Shown: positions 27,003 to 35,090 of the stretch, in pieces | Position numbering within the stretch: the first letter of the stretch is position 1 | How the letters are laid out: every line of letters starts with the position of its first letter | Assembly: GCA_022360275.1 (NCBI GenBank) | Contig: JAKSDC010000118.1 | Location: forward strand, 1-61,039 | Direction: 5' to 3' | Length of the DNA stretch: 61,039 bases | Source: Chlorobiales bacterium | Lineage (GTDB): Bacteria; Bacteroidota; Chlorobiia; Chlorobiales; Chlorobiaceae | Made by a program: the position numbers and the translations under genes | The notes under the pieces: generated by a model | What the model was told of the DNA's origin: nothing | The model's input: the letters and a program-made list of their open reading frames with translations, nothing else | Databases searched by the model: none

Positions 27003-27905
27003 ATGAGCGTATTAGTCAATAAGGATACCCGGCTTGTTGTTCAGGGTATAACCGGCGGTGAAGGGACCTTTCACACGTCACAGATTCTTGAGTACGGAAC
27101 AAATGTCGTTGCCGGCGTGACCCCTGGAAAAGGCGGGCTGCAGTATACCGGAAACGACCGCGACAGCTTCTTGCGTCCTGTTCCCGTCTATAATACGGTA
27201 AAGGAGGCCGTCGAGAATGAAAATGCTAACGCAACGGTAATATTTGTGCCTGCTCCTTTTGCCGCCGATGCGATTATGGAAGCGGCTGAAGCCGGTTTGA
27301 AGGTGATAATCTGTATTACCGAAGGAATCCCGGTCAACGATATGATGAAGGCGTATCACTATGTGCAGGAAAAAGGGGCCGTGCTTGTCGGTCCTAATTG
27401 CCCCGGCGTGATAACCCCGGGGGAGGCGAAAGTCGGCATCATGCCCGGTTTTATCCATAAAAAAGGGACCATTGGCGTTGTATCGAGAAGCGGCACCCTT
27501 ACCTATGAAGCCGTGCATCAGCTTACCAGAGTCGGACTTGGGCAGTCGACCTGCATCGGTATAGGCGGAGACCCTGTCATCGGTACTCGTTTTATCGATG
27601 CGATAAAGCTTTTTGCCAAAGATGATGAGACCGAAGGGCTTGTGATGATCGGCGAAATTGGCGGGAGTGCTGAAGAGGAGGCTGCGGAGTACATTAAAAA
27701 GCATTTCAAAAAACCTGTTGTCGGTTTTATCGCAGGGCGCACCGCACCTCCCGGACGGCGTATGGGGCACGCAGGAGCGATTGTCTCAGGAGGCAAGGGT
27801 ACCGCTGAGGACAAAATCAGGGCTATGGAAAAGGCCGGGATCAAAGTGGTCGAAAATCCGGCCGACATCGGTGAAGCAATGCTCGAAGCATTAGGGGAGG
27901 GATAA
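27003..27905 (+). CDS. sucD: Succinyl-CoA synthetase alpha subunit
   Basis: About 300 residues. The N-terminal CoA-binding Rossmann domain opens VNKDTRLVVQGITGGEGTFH. The active-site phosphohistidine lies in GHAGAIVSGG, and VSRSGTLTYEA is the conserved SxSGTL motif. In green sulfur bacteria this enzyme works in the reductive TCA cycle to make succinyl-CoA (known for the group). The start is ATG at 27003; an in-frame TTG at 26940 would add a poorly conserved prefix. sucC is not adjacent. It converges with kdsD, 6 bases apart. Confidence 0.93.
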   Translation: MSVLVNKDTRLVVQGITGGEGTFHTSQILEYGTNVVAGVTPGKGGLQYTGNDRDSFLRPVPVYNTVKEAVENENANATVIFVPAPFAADAIMEAAEAGLKVIICITEGIPVNDMMKAYHYVQEKGAVLVGPNCPGVITPGEAKVGIMPGFIHKKGTIGVVSRSGTLTYEAVHQLTRVGLGQSTCIGIGGDPVIGTRFIDAIKLFAKDDETEGLVMIGEIGGSAEEEAAEYIKKHFKKPVVGFIAGRTAPPGRRMGHAGAIVSGGKGTAEDKIRAMEKAGIKVVENPADIGEAMLEALGEG

Positions 27906-27911
27906 CACTCC

Positions 27912-28892
27912 TCAAAGTCCCAGCGTAACAAGATCGTGTATATGGATCAGGCCGACGGGGCAGTTGTCATCGTCACAGACGAGCAACTGGGTTATGCGGT
28001 GGGTTTCAAGCATCTTCAGGCACTCTTCCGCCATGGTGTCTGCAGAGATTGTTTTCGGTTCTTTTGTCATGACATCTTTTGCCTGCAGGGAAAGAAAATC
28101 CCTTTTGCTTTGAATGAGTCTTCGAAGGTCGCCGTCGGTAAAAATTCCCGAAAGTTTTCCTGTATCGTCGATGACTCCGCTGATCCCGAAACGTTTTGAG
28201 GTCATTTCAAGAATAAGGTCGGTGAGCAATGCTGTTTCAGCAACAAGCGGCAAGGCTTCGGCCGTTGCCATGATGTCGGACACTTTCATGGTCAGCCTCT
28301 TGCCGAGGGAGCCTTTGGGATGGGTTACTGCAAAATCCCGGTGCGTGAACTGTTTCTTTTTCATCAGGCATACTGCCAGCGCATCCCCCATGGCAAGCAT
28401 TGCCGTTGTCGATGTTGTCGGGGCAAGGTCGAAAGGACAGGCTTCCTGCTCTACGCTTACATCGAGGACAATGTCAGCTTTTTCTGCCAGGTATGACCGT
28501 TTGTTCCCCGTAAACGCTACAACAGAGACACCGATTTTCCTGAGGGCCGGAAGAATGAAGTTGAGTTCTTCGGTCATGCCGCTTTTGGAAAGGCAGATGA
28601 CTATATCGTTCTTCGATACGACACCAAGGTCTCCATGAGCAGCTTCACCAGGGTGCATGAAAAGAGCGGTGGTCCCTGTCGAAGAGAGCGTTGCGGCAAT
28701 TTTCTGACCGATAATGCCTGATTTTCCCATGCCGGAGATAATGATTTTGCCCTTGCATTTGCTGAGCAGTTCTACGGTCGCGTAAAAACTGTGGTCAAGC
28801 AGTTCAGCTATACGTGTAAGTGAGGCAGCTTCTTGGAAAATGATTTGCTTTCCTGTTTCAATAACTGCGGTTGTGTCTTGAGATAAGGCCAT
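27912..28892 (-). CDS. kdsD: Arabinose-5-phosphate isomerase (KpsF/GutQ type)
   Basis: The 326-residue protein has an SIS sugar-isomerase domain (about 30-175; GMGKSGIIGQKIAATLSSTG, HPGEAAHGDLG) and two CBS domains (about 200-326; DGDLRR, VMTKEPKTI). It converts ribulose 5-phosphate to arabinose 5-phosphate, the first step to KDO in lipopolysaccharide. The length and domain order are typical. It is convergent with sucD and divergent from the next small membrane gene. Other LPS genes (lpxB, lptC) are elsewhere in the window. Confidence 0.93.
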   Translation of the reverse strand: MALSQDTTAVIETGKQIIFQEAASLTRIAELLDHSFYATVELLSKCKGKIIISGMGKSGIIGQKIAATLSSTGTTALFMHPGEAAHGDLGVVSKNDIVICLSKSGMTEELNFILPALRKIGVSVVAFTGNKRSYLAEKADIVLDVSVEQEACPFDLAPTTSTTAMLAMGDALAVCLMKKKQFTHRDFAVTHPKGSLGKRLTMKVSDIMATAEALPLVAETALLTDLILEMTSKRFGISGVIDDTGKLSGIFTDGDLRRLIQSKRDFLSLQAKDVMTKEPKTISADTMAEECLKMLETHRITQLLVCDDDNCPVGLIHIHDLVTLGL

Positions 28893-29005
28893 GTGTCGGC
28901 ATGCGGTTATGTGAATTATTTAAAAAACTACTAAATATTGATATTTTATTGCAATCAGACTGAGCGTTGCAGAATTTGCGTTTTTTTAAGAAAATATCAG
29001 AATTT

Positions 29006-29353
29006 ATGAGCTGGCTTATTATCATGGCTTTTGCCCTGCCGATTTTGTTCGGTCTTCTTTTTGTTATGTCGAAGTTTGTCAAGCATATGAAAGAAGAGCA
29101 GAATATGGAGATCGAGTCACTCAGGGATACGCTCATTGACGAGAATAATCCTGTAGGTTTGTCCGGTGAAGAGCTTGAAAAAATGAAACAGCAGCAGGCC
29201 GAGGCACAGAAGCACCTGAGGGAAGTGATTTCAAAGATACCGATTGAGGAGCGGGATGGTCGATTGCGCCCGGCTTTCGACAAAATGAAAAAACTTCAGG
29301 ATGAAGAGTCGGAAAAAGCTGCGGGCAACGGTAAGGGCGCTGGCAAGGATTGA
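29006..29353 (+). CDS. Small membrane protein with coiled-coil tail, unknown
   Basis: I do not recognise this 115-residue protein. One membrane segment (about 3-25, WLIIMAFALPILFGLLFVM) is followed by a charged helical region rich in Glu, Lys and Gln (about 28-100) and a Gly/Lys-rich tail. ATG at 29006 is preferred because it starts the membrane helix; an in-frame TTG at 28967 would add 13 residues. It is 32 bases ahead of the flippase gene and may share its transcript. Confidence 0.6.
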   Translation: MSWLIIMAFALPILFGLLFVMSKFVKHMKEEQNMEIESLRDTLIDENNPVGLSGEELEKMKQQQAEAQKHLREVISKIPIEERDGRLRPAFDKMKKLQDEESEKAAGNGKGAGKD

Positions 29354-29385
29354 GCAAACATGCGTTGCAACAAGGCTGAAGTTCT

Positions 29386-30894
29386 ATGCTTGACAAGCTG
29401 AAACTTCTGGCAAAAGATACCGTTATTTATGGTGCAAGCACTATTCTGGCCCGAGGCCTCAACTACGTGCTGGTTCCTCTGTATGCAAATCTTCTTACCA
29501 CGTTTGAAAACGGAATTCATGCACTGATTTATGCGAACATCGCTCTGGCAAATGTTTTGTTCGCCTATGGTATGGAAACCTCTTATCTGAAGGTTGCTTC
29601 AGATACGGCACGTTCGGGCCGGGACAGCTCAAAGTGTTTTTCCACGGCAGTTATTTCACTTTTTCTTACTTCTACCGTTTTCACGGCGTGCATGGTTTTT
29701 TTCGCTTCGGGGATAGCGGAGTTTCTGGGCTTGTCGGAAAACCAGAGGGATTTTATCAGATACGCTGCGGTAATCCTCTGGCTTGATGCGATGCTGGTGG
29801 TTCCGTTTGCCGATCTTCGCCTTAAACGAAAAGCGACCCAATTTGCCCTGGCAAGGGTGCTGGGAGTCGTCGCCGTCGTCATCAGTGCTTTTGTTTTGAT
29901 TGTTTGGTTTAAAACCGGCTTGAAGGGTGCGTTTCTTGCCAATATTGTGGGTTCTCTCGTCAGCATGGTTTTCGTTGTGCCGGTCTTCAGGCAGTTCAGG
30001 CGTTTTTTTTCTTCCGATACCCTGCGTGAAATGCTGAGAATCGGACTGCCCTATGTGCCTACGGGGATAGCCGGTTTGCTTGTCCATCTTATCGACCGGA
30101 ACGTTCTTATAAGAATGCGGCTGGAAGACATTGAAAGGATCTACGGTACGGGATACGTTCAGTCGGATATTGTCGGGATTTACGGCCGTGTTGCAGCGTT
30201 CGGTATTCTCATTCAATTGTTCATCCAGGTGTTCAGGTTTGCATGGCAGCCTTTTTTTCTGCAGCATGCCGATGACCCCGATGCAAAAAAACTGTTTCGT
30301 CATGTGTTGAGCATCTCGACCGTTTTTGCCATGATCATTGCGCTTGCAGCAACCTTTTATGTTCCCGACCTGATACGGTACCACTATTTTGATCGGCTCT
30401 ATATTTTACCTCCTGTCTACTGGATAGGACTTTCTATTCTGCCCTGGATATTCTGCAGTTACGTTTTCGATATGATCTCGACCAACCTGACAGCAGGTAT
30501 TCTGATTACAGGAAATACCCGATATCTGCCGGTGGTAACCTTTGCAGGCGCGGGTGTAACAACTGCGGTGTGCCTTTTGCTTGTTCCGGTTATGGGGATG
30601 GACGGCGCAGCGATTTCGATACTTGCAGGAACGGTGGTTATGAGTCTGTGTATGGGGTATTTCTCGTTGAAAGTGTACCCCAACCGCTACGAGTGGTTGA
30701 AACTGCTGCTTTTGCTCGTTACAGGCATTGTTTTTACCCGTATTCCGGTTCTTGCGGGGATGCAGGATCTGTGGTTTGAGGCCGTTTTGACGGGATGTTA
30801 TCTCGGAGTCATTGCTGTTGTGTTCAGGAAAGAAGCGGACTATGTTGTCAAACTGCTCGGTTCGAAGGCGAACAGCAAAAGTAATAAGGAATAA
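29386..30894 (+). CDS. Wzx/MATE-like oligosaccharide flippase
   Basis: The 502-residue protein has about 12-14 membrane helices and the layout of the polysaccharide transporter (RfbX/Wzx) branch of the MOP superfamily. Its opening, LKLLAKDTVIYGASTILARGLNYVLVPLYANLL, is typical. Such proteins flip lipid-linked O-antigen or capsule units. No glycosyltransferase genes are next to it, so the glycan is unknown; another MOP lipid flippase role is possible. Confidence 0.82.
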   Translation: MLDKLKLLAKDTVIYGASTILARGLNYVLVPLYANLLTTFENGIHALIYANIALANVLFAYGMETSYLKVASDTARSGRDSSKCFSTAVISLFLTSTVFTACMVFFASGIAEFLGLSENQRDFIRYAAVILWLDAMLVVPFADLRLKRKATQFALARVLGVVAVVISAFVLIVWFKTGLKGAFLANIVGSLVSMVFVVPVFRQFRRFFSSDTLREMLRIGLPYVPTGIAGLLVHLIDRNVLIRMRLEDIERIYGTGYVQSDIVGIYGRVAAFGILIQLFIQVFRFAWQPFFLQHADDPDAKKLFRHVLSISTVFAMIIALAATFYVPDLIRYHYFDRLYILPPVYWIGLSILPWIFCSYVFDMISTNLTAGILITGNTRYLPVVTFAGAGVTTAVCLLLVPVMGMDGAAISILAGTVVMSLCMGYFSLKVYPNRYEWLKLLLLLVTGIVFTRIPVLAGMQDLWFEAVLTGCYLGVIAVVFRKEADYVVKLLGSKANSKSNKE

Positions 30895-30930
30895 CGTAAT
30901 CACAAATAAGATCCGGGCGTCATGCCGCGC

Positions 30931-30959
30931 CCCGTGAAATAGAGGTGCCCTGATTTCAC
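30931..30959. repeat. Inverted repeat CCCGTGAAAT...ATTTCAC
   Basis: Arms GTGAAAT (30934-30940) and ATTTCAC (30953-30959) enclose 12 bases; CCC precedes the left arm as in the copy at 12121-12151. The right arm overlaps the stop codon of the converging DUF4405 gene. Confidence 0.6.
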
Positions 30960-31624
30960 TGTCTGTTCCTTCCCCGGCCTCTTCCCTTCCCGGAGTTGGG
31001 GGATGCATCGATGTCGAGCAGCTTGTAAACGTCTTGTGCGGAGCGATTATTTTTCTGGCCGATATTTTCAAGCGTCTGGTCGAGTGACTGGACGGCCAGA
31101 CCGTTCATTTCAAGCGTTTTACGCAGTGATTCGGGGCTCTGCCCGCTGGTAAATCTTGCGGAGATTTCCCTCAGGGTCATTTTTTCGGTGTGAGGAACGG
31201 GCGGTTGACTTTCTGGTTCTTCCCATGATTCTGAAAGATATTCACCAAAATCGACTACTGTTGAGAATGGCTGAAGCTTGAGGTGGGTGCCGATCCCGAA
31301 AAGCAGTGCAAGAAGAAGAATGCTGGATAGTTCAAGGGGTTTGCCGAGTCCTGCATGAGTTTTCGAGACCACGTACGACCAGAAAGCTTTCCAGTTAATG
31401 GAAAAGAGGTGGAATATTGAAAGGACTATAAATGCAAGACTGAAAATGGTATGCTGATTTTGCCAATCATGCTTGCTGAGCCCGAGGATCTGCCAGTTTG
31501 TCCAGTTTGCAATTCTTCCCGGAGGTGCAAGGTAGAGCACGATTCCTGAAACAAACAGCATAAGAAATGCTGCGAAAAGGCCGAGACTGATGAATGCTCT
31601 CCAACTGAATGGCGCCTTTTTCAT
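30956..31624 (-). CDS. DUF4405-like membrane protein, cytochrome b-type
   Basis: The 222-residue protein has three to four membrane helices in the first 125 residues. GLSKHDWQNQHTIFSLAF and SIFHLFSIN place several His residues in the helices as in DUF4405 proteins, which resemble the cytochrome b N-terminal half; haem binding is inferred. The C-terminal 80 residues are soluble, with a small helical region and a Gly/Arg tail (GRGRGR). Its ATG overlaps the stop of the Spy-like gene by 4 bases, so they are translationally coupled. It is the last gene of the ECF sigma operon. Confidence 0.7.
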   Translation of the reverse strand: MKKAPFSWRAFISLGLFAAFLMLFVSGIVLYLAPPGRIANWTNWQILGLSKHDWQNQHTIFSLAFIVLSIFHLFSINWKAFWSYVVSKTHAGLGKPLELSSILLLALLFGIGTHLKLQPFSTVVDFGEYLSESWEEPESQPPVPHTEKMTLREISARFTSGQSPESLRKTLEMNGLAVQSLDQTLENIGQKNNRSAQDVYKLLDIDASPNSGKGRGRGRNRQ

Positions 31625-32217
31625 TGCGACGAGGTATCTGACGGTTTTTCTGTTTCCGTATCGATGTTTTTAACTTGCTCTGTAGCGTTTCCTGTCCTCA
31701 AAGGGGTAAGTCTTATGCGTTTAAGAAGCAATCGTCGTTTCAGCTTGTATGATCTTGCCGTAACTTTTTCAAGCACGTTCTGTAACGAATTCCGCTGTTC
31801 GAGAGTACAGACTTTCGAGAGATCGTTGAAGTGCCAGGCGAGTCTGTATTCAATGAGTGCCTGTTGCGAACCGATGCGTTCTGCCAGAGCCTTGATCACA
31901 AGTGTGTCAGGTTCGGCTTTGACCGCTTCCTGAATAAGCTGACGCTTTAGTCCGGAAATGGCGAGAAGAGCAGGAAGCGTTCTCTGAAAATGCTGAAACC
32001 TCAGAGTATTGAACTGTTTGCTTTGTTCATCGGTAAGGTTCAGCTCTTTTTCGAAAATCGACTGTTTGTTTTTGTTTTTCTGAATCTTGGCAACCTTTTC
32101 GTTTTTTTTCGGTGCGTGAGTGTTTTGCCACCACAATGTGCCGAGCAGGGTGAGGTTCAGAACAACCAGTATTGCAAGTATAATTGAGATAAACCGTTTG
32201 GATGAAAGAAAATCCAT
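31621..32217 (-). CDS. Spy/CpxP-like periplasmic protein
   Basis: The 198-residue protein has one N-terminal membrane or signal segment (FISIILAILVVLNLTLLGTLWW) and an all-helical body. Two LTxxQ-type motifs are visible, LNLTDEQSKQF (about 56) and VCTLEQRNSL (about 135), the signature of the CpxP/Spy/ZraP family of envelope-stress or metal-sensing chaperones. The signal lacks a clear cleavage site, so it may stay membrane-anchored. It overlaps the DUF4405 gene and follows the sigma-factor operon. The ligand is unknown. Confidence 0.75.
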   Translation of the reverse strand: MDFLSSKRFISIILAILVVLNLTLLGTLWWQNTHAPKKNEKVAKIQKNKNKQSIFEKELNLTDEQSKQFNTLRFQHFQRTLPALLAISGLKRQLIQEAVKAEPDTLVIKALAERIGSQQALIEYRLAWHFNDLSKVCTLEQRNSLQNVLEKVTARSYKLKRRLLLKRIRLTPLRTGNATEQVKNIDTETEKPSDTSSQ

Positions 32218-32218
32218 G

Positions 32219-32323
32219 CGAAAATGATTTGGTTCAGACGTGGATCTGTTTGGACTTCAGCGCCGCGAATCTGTCATTCTGTCTGGACATTGAGTGCCGA
32301 GCCCGATTCCCGAAAATGATTTG
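32219..32323. repeat. Pair of 13-base direct repeats in the ECF operon
   Basis: CGAAAATGATTTG occurs at 32219-32231 and again at 32311-32323, with 79 bases between. The first copy ends one base before the start codon of the Spy-like gene on the minus strand. It might be a duplicated regulatory site. Confidence 0.55.
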
Positions 32324-32361
32324 CTCTCATTGTGGAGAACCTGTCGGTTGAAGGCCGAGGT

Positions 32362-32736
32362 TTATTCATTGGATTCCTCAATGTTGTCGTTATCCAGATA
32401 ATAGGAAAGGGCGGGGCTGCTGTACTCGTTTGTCAGGCTCTCGATAGTGTCTTGTTTACTGAACGTCTGTTCAGTGCCGTTTGAGAGCATGAGGACAAGC
32501 GCGGAACCGATATTGACGATAAGCAGAAAAACCATCAGGCCAAGTTTCACACCGCGCATGGCGGAGACGGTTTCCTGTGGGCCGGTCAACGTCTCATGGG
32601 AAATTCTTTCCATAACCCTTGCCCCGAAAAGATAGTGTGCCTGCAGCCGGGGAAGGTTGTCCAGCACTTCCATGGTTTTCCGGACTTCGGTCTCAATGCG
32701 ATCGTTGTTGGTCATCATGGTCATAGCTTGTTCCAC
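32362..32736 (-). CDS. Small membrane protein of ECF sigma operon (anti-sigma candidate)
   Basis: The 124-residue protein has an N-terminal soluble helical part containing VRKTMEVLDNLPRLQAH and one membrane helix (about 67-87, GLMVFLLIVNIGSALVLML). Short proteins of this plan often follow ECF sigma genes in Bacteroidota and Chlorobiota, where they may act as anti-sigma or modulating factors; no HxxxC zinc motif is seen. Starts are possible at GTG 32736 or ATG 32715. It lies 122 bases downstream of the sigma gene. Confidence 0.6.
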   Translation of the reverse strand: MEQAMTMMTNNDRIETEVRKTMEVLDNLPRLQAHYLFGARVMERISHETLTGPQETVSAMRGVKLGLMVFLLIVNIGSALVLMLSNGTEQTFSKQDTIESLTNEYSSPALSYYLDNDNIEESNE

Positions 32737-32858
32737 TTATTTTGACGTTGCTGAACTGAAATCCTTGCACGGCAAGGTGAAAAAATAACGTTTTCCGGCT
32801 CGACCGGCTGCAGGATATTCCAGATATCCTGAAAAAATGCCAAAAATGCAATGAAAGG

Positions 32859-33470
32859 TCATTGTTTTCTGTAATATTTTTCAAGTTTTTTCTGAAGATT
32901 TTTTTTTGCCCTGTGAACAAGGGATTCAACCGCAGACACGGTTGTGTGCAACAGTTCGGCAATTTCCTGGTTGGAATAACCGTCGTATTTGCTGAGAAGA
33001 AACGCTGTTTTCTGGTTGTCGGGAAGCGAGTCCAGAGCATTCTGCAGAGTCTCGGTTCTTTCGGTTCCCGTAAGAACATCGGCGGGTGTTTCCTGGGAAG
33101 GAGGGGTGATTTCTTCCACGGGATCGTTCATACCGATAACCCGTTTGAGTGAAGAGAATCTTTTTTTTCGTTTTTTCTTTCGAAGATGGTCAAGTGATTT
33201 TGTTACGGCAATCCGGTAAATCCAGGTCGAAAGTTTGGATTCCTGCCTGAAGCTGTCAAGTGAGCGATAGGCTTCAAGAAACACCTCTTGTGCAATATCT
33301 TCGGCATCTTCCCTGTTCAGCACGAAACGGTAACAGGTATTGAGTACCATATCCTGGTGCTCAGCGACGATAGTACTGAAATCATCTTCCTGTATTGAAT
33401 GCTCGTTTCGACCCAAGCTTTGTTCTCTTGTTAAGGATGATACTGTATCGCTCTCACATGCCTTATGCAA
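32859..33470 (-). CDS. ECF-type RNA polymerase sigma factor
   Basis: The 203-residue sigma-70 family protein has region 2 (about 35-95; FVLNREDAEDIAQEVFLEAYR and KLSTWIYRIA) and region 4 (about 140-195; LPDNQKTAFLLSKYDGYSNQEIAELLHTTVSAVESLVHRA). Region 1 and 3 are absent, as in ECF factors. An inserted basic segment (KKKRKKRF) sits in the linker. It leads a minus-strand operon with the small membrane protein, Spy-like and DUF4405 genes, so it probably controls an envelope or redox response. Confidence 0.9.
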   Translation of the reverse strand: MHKACESDTVSSLTREQSLGRNEHSIQEDDFSTIVAEHQDMVLNTCYRFVLNREDAEDIAQEVFLEAYRSLDSFRQESKLSTWIYRIAVTKSLDHLRKKKRKKRFSSLKRVIGMNDPVEEITPPSQETPADVLTGTERTETLQNALDSLPDNQKTAFLLSKYDGYSNQEIAELLHTTVSAVESLVHRAKKNLQKKLEKYYRKQ

Positions 33471-33592
33471 AAGTATAACGACCTTTTGCCGATAGTCCTA
33501 ACGTGATCGCGTCCAAACAGTTATTCCGGTTTTCAGCGGCACGAAAGTTTGGGGCGGAACTGTTTTTCGGAATACAGGTATTGTGTGTTTTT

Positions 33593-33609
33593 ACCTGGAC
33601 TCTCCAGGT
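33593..33609. repeat. Short inverted repeat upstream of the ECF sigma gene
   Basis: ACCTGGA-CTC-TCCAGGT has 7-base perfect arms. It lies about 125 bases upstream of the sigma start and 55 bases after the stop of the upstream methyltransferase gene; the T-run needed for a terminator on the minus strand is missing. Confidence 0.5.
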
Positions 33610-33664
33610 AATTCGACGCTTTTTATTTGTAATTCTTGTGTCTGCAACTGTTTTTGATGGATGG

Positions 33665-34426
33665 TCAGCAAGCTTGCCGGCTTGTGCCGGTTTTAAGAAT
33701 GATCGGCCAAAATACCTGTTTGGAGGATGAAGGGGTTTCCCATACCGCAAGCAGATCCGGAACGATACGTTCGACAGGGCTGTTCCCGTATCTTTTTCTG
33801 TAAGGTTCCAGCGCCGACCAGGTTTGAAGATAACCGATCAGCCCGTATAAGTTCCAGTTTGTTTTCATGGTGAACACCGGTGATTGCAGCGTCTTGAAAG
33901 GGAAGTAAAGGTCGCGGTATCCCGATGCGACATGCGAGATCTCTTTTTCCCAGAATGGACCGAGTATCTCGGAATAGAGGCGCTGGATGATACGGTCGAT
34001 TTCAGGGTCTATCACCGGAAGATGATATGCCCATGCGGCGATAACGCCTCCTTTTTTAATAACCCGGCGGACTTCCCGGTAAAAAGGTTCATTGTCGAAC
34101 CAGTGGATTGCCTGTGCAACAGTTATCAGATCTATGGAATGGTCGGGTAACGCTGTTCTATGAGCCGGGGATACCGAATAATCGATATTCGGCTTTTGTA
34201 TGGCGTGTGTTATTTGTTTGCTGCTTGCATCAGTGGCATAGACCTGTTTGAAGAGTCTGGCAAGACAGGTTGCCGACTGGCCGTTGCCCGTTGCGCAGTC
34301 CCAGGCGGCTTCCCGCGTCGGTGCCAGTGAAGCAAGGTGGTTGAAAAGGGCTTCAGGGTATAAGGGTCTATAGAGGCGGTACTCTGAAGCGTGGTTCGAA
34401 AACCTGTCTTTGAACTGTTTCGTCAT
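33665..34426 (-). CDS. Class I SAM-dependent methyltransferase
   Basis: The 253-residue protein has a SAM-binding Rossmann fold: WDCATGNGQSA (motif I, about 42-52), YATDASSKQ (acidic turn) and TVAQAIHWFD (motif post-II). The beginning FSNHASEYRLYRPLYPEALF is common to a family of type 11 methyltransferases of unknown substrate (YcgJ/TMT-like). Its target cannot be named. ATG at 34426. It is 93 bases downstream of the DCC-family gene on the same strand. Confidence 0.82.
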   Translation of the reverse strand: MTKQFKDRFSNHASEYRLYRPLYPEALFNHLASLAPTREAAWDCATGNGQSATCLARLFKQVYATDASSKQITHAIQKPNIDYSVSPAHRTALPDHSIDLITVAQAIHWFDNEPFYREVRRVIKKGGVIAAWAYHLPVIDPEIDRIIQRLYSEILGPFWEKEISHVASGYRDLYFPFKTLQSPVFTMKTNWNLYGLIGYLQTWSALEPYRKRYGNSPVERIVPDLLAVWETPSSSKQVFWPIILKTGTSRQAC

Positions 34427-34519
34427 CCTGCAGTTTTTTCGCGAAGGTTTCTGAAAAAGAAGCCCTGTTTTGTTCTGTTTACCTGAAATGCCATGTTGTT
34501 TGATGCCGAACGTTACGGT

Positions 34520-34945
34520 TCATGTCGGCAGTTCTTCGAGAAAGCGTGCTTTTATCTCTTTTGTCGGTATCATGCAGCTTTCCTTTTTCCCGAACCACTC
34601 GTACCTGTTTCGGGCGATCAGATCGTATATCCGGTCGCGGATTGGCCGGGGTACCCATGAAAAAACCTGCAGAACATTCCACGGGGGATCAAGTTCTTCA
34701 GCTATTTTCAGCGCAGCCGTACTGCGTGAATAAGCTCTGTCATGCTTGATCAGAACGACCGTGTCGAGTGTATCGGTATGTATATGGTATTTTTCCAGGA
34801 GCATCTGTCCAAGAGGAGACTGGGCAGGGGTAAAGGTAAACTTTCCTTTAAGGTCCCTCTCATAAATAAAGTTGACCGAAAACTCACACAGGTTGCACAC
34901 ACCGTCAAAAATGACAATTCTCTCCGGCAAGGAGTTTTGTATCAT
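34520..34945 (-). CDS. DCC-family (DUF393) thiol-disulfide oxidoreductase-like protein
   Basis: The 141-residue protein contains the family motif DGVCNLC near residue 14, which gives the DCC group its name, and RSTAALKIAEEL in the middle. A thioredoxin-like fold with a CxxC-type redox site is assumed for the family; physiological roles are mostly unknown. The C-terminal RNRYEWFGKKESCMIPT is typical. No neighbour explains the role. Confidence 0.85.
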   Translation of the reverse strand: MIQNSLPERIVIFDGVCNLCEFSVNFIYERDLKGKFTFTPAQSPLGQMLLEKYHIHTDTLDTVVLIKHDRAYSRSTAALKIAEELDPPWNVLQVFSWVPRPIRDRIYDLIARNRYEWFGKKESCMIPTKEIKARFLEELPT

Positions 34946-35022
34946 GGTTGTTCCGCCTTGAATTGAACGTTACGATAGAGATGCCGATAATGTCTGCCAC
35001 TTGTCTGCCACAAACCCTAAGA

Positions 35023-35077
35023 GTCATGCCGGCTCACGATACCGGCGCTGGATCGCCGGGTCAAGCCCGAAGATGAC
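35023..35077. repeat. Palindromic intergenic repeat-like element
   Basis: A GC-rich stretch begins GTCATGCCGGC and ends GATGAC with GCCGGGTCAAGCCCG in between; outer arms GTCAT/ATGAC match. Similar palindromes occur as dispersed elements in many bacteria; only one copy is in this window. Confidence 0.4.
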
Positions 35078-35090
35078 TGGCAGAAAGACT

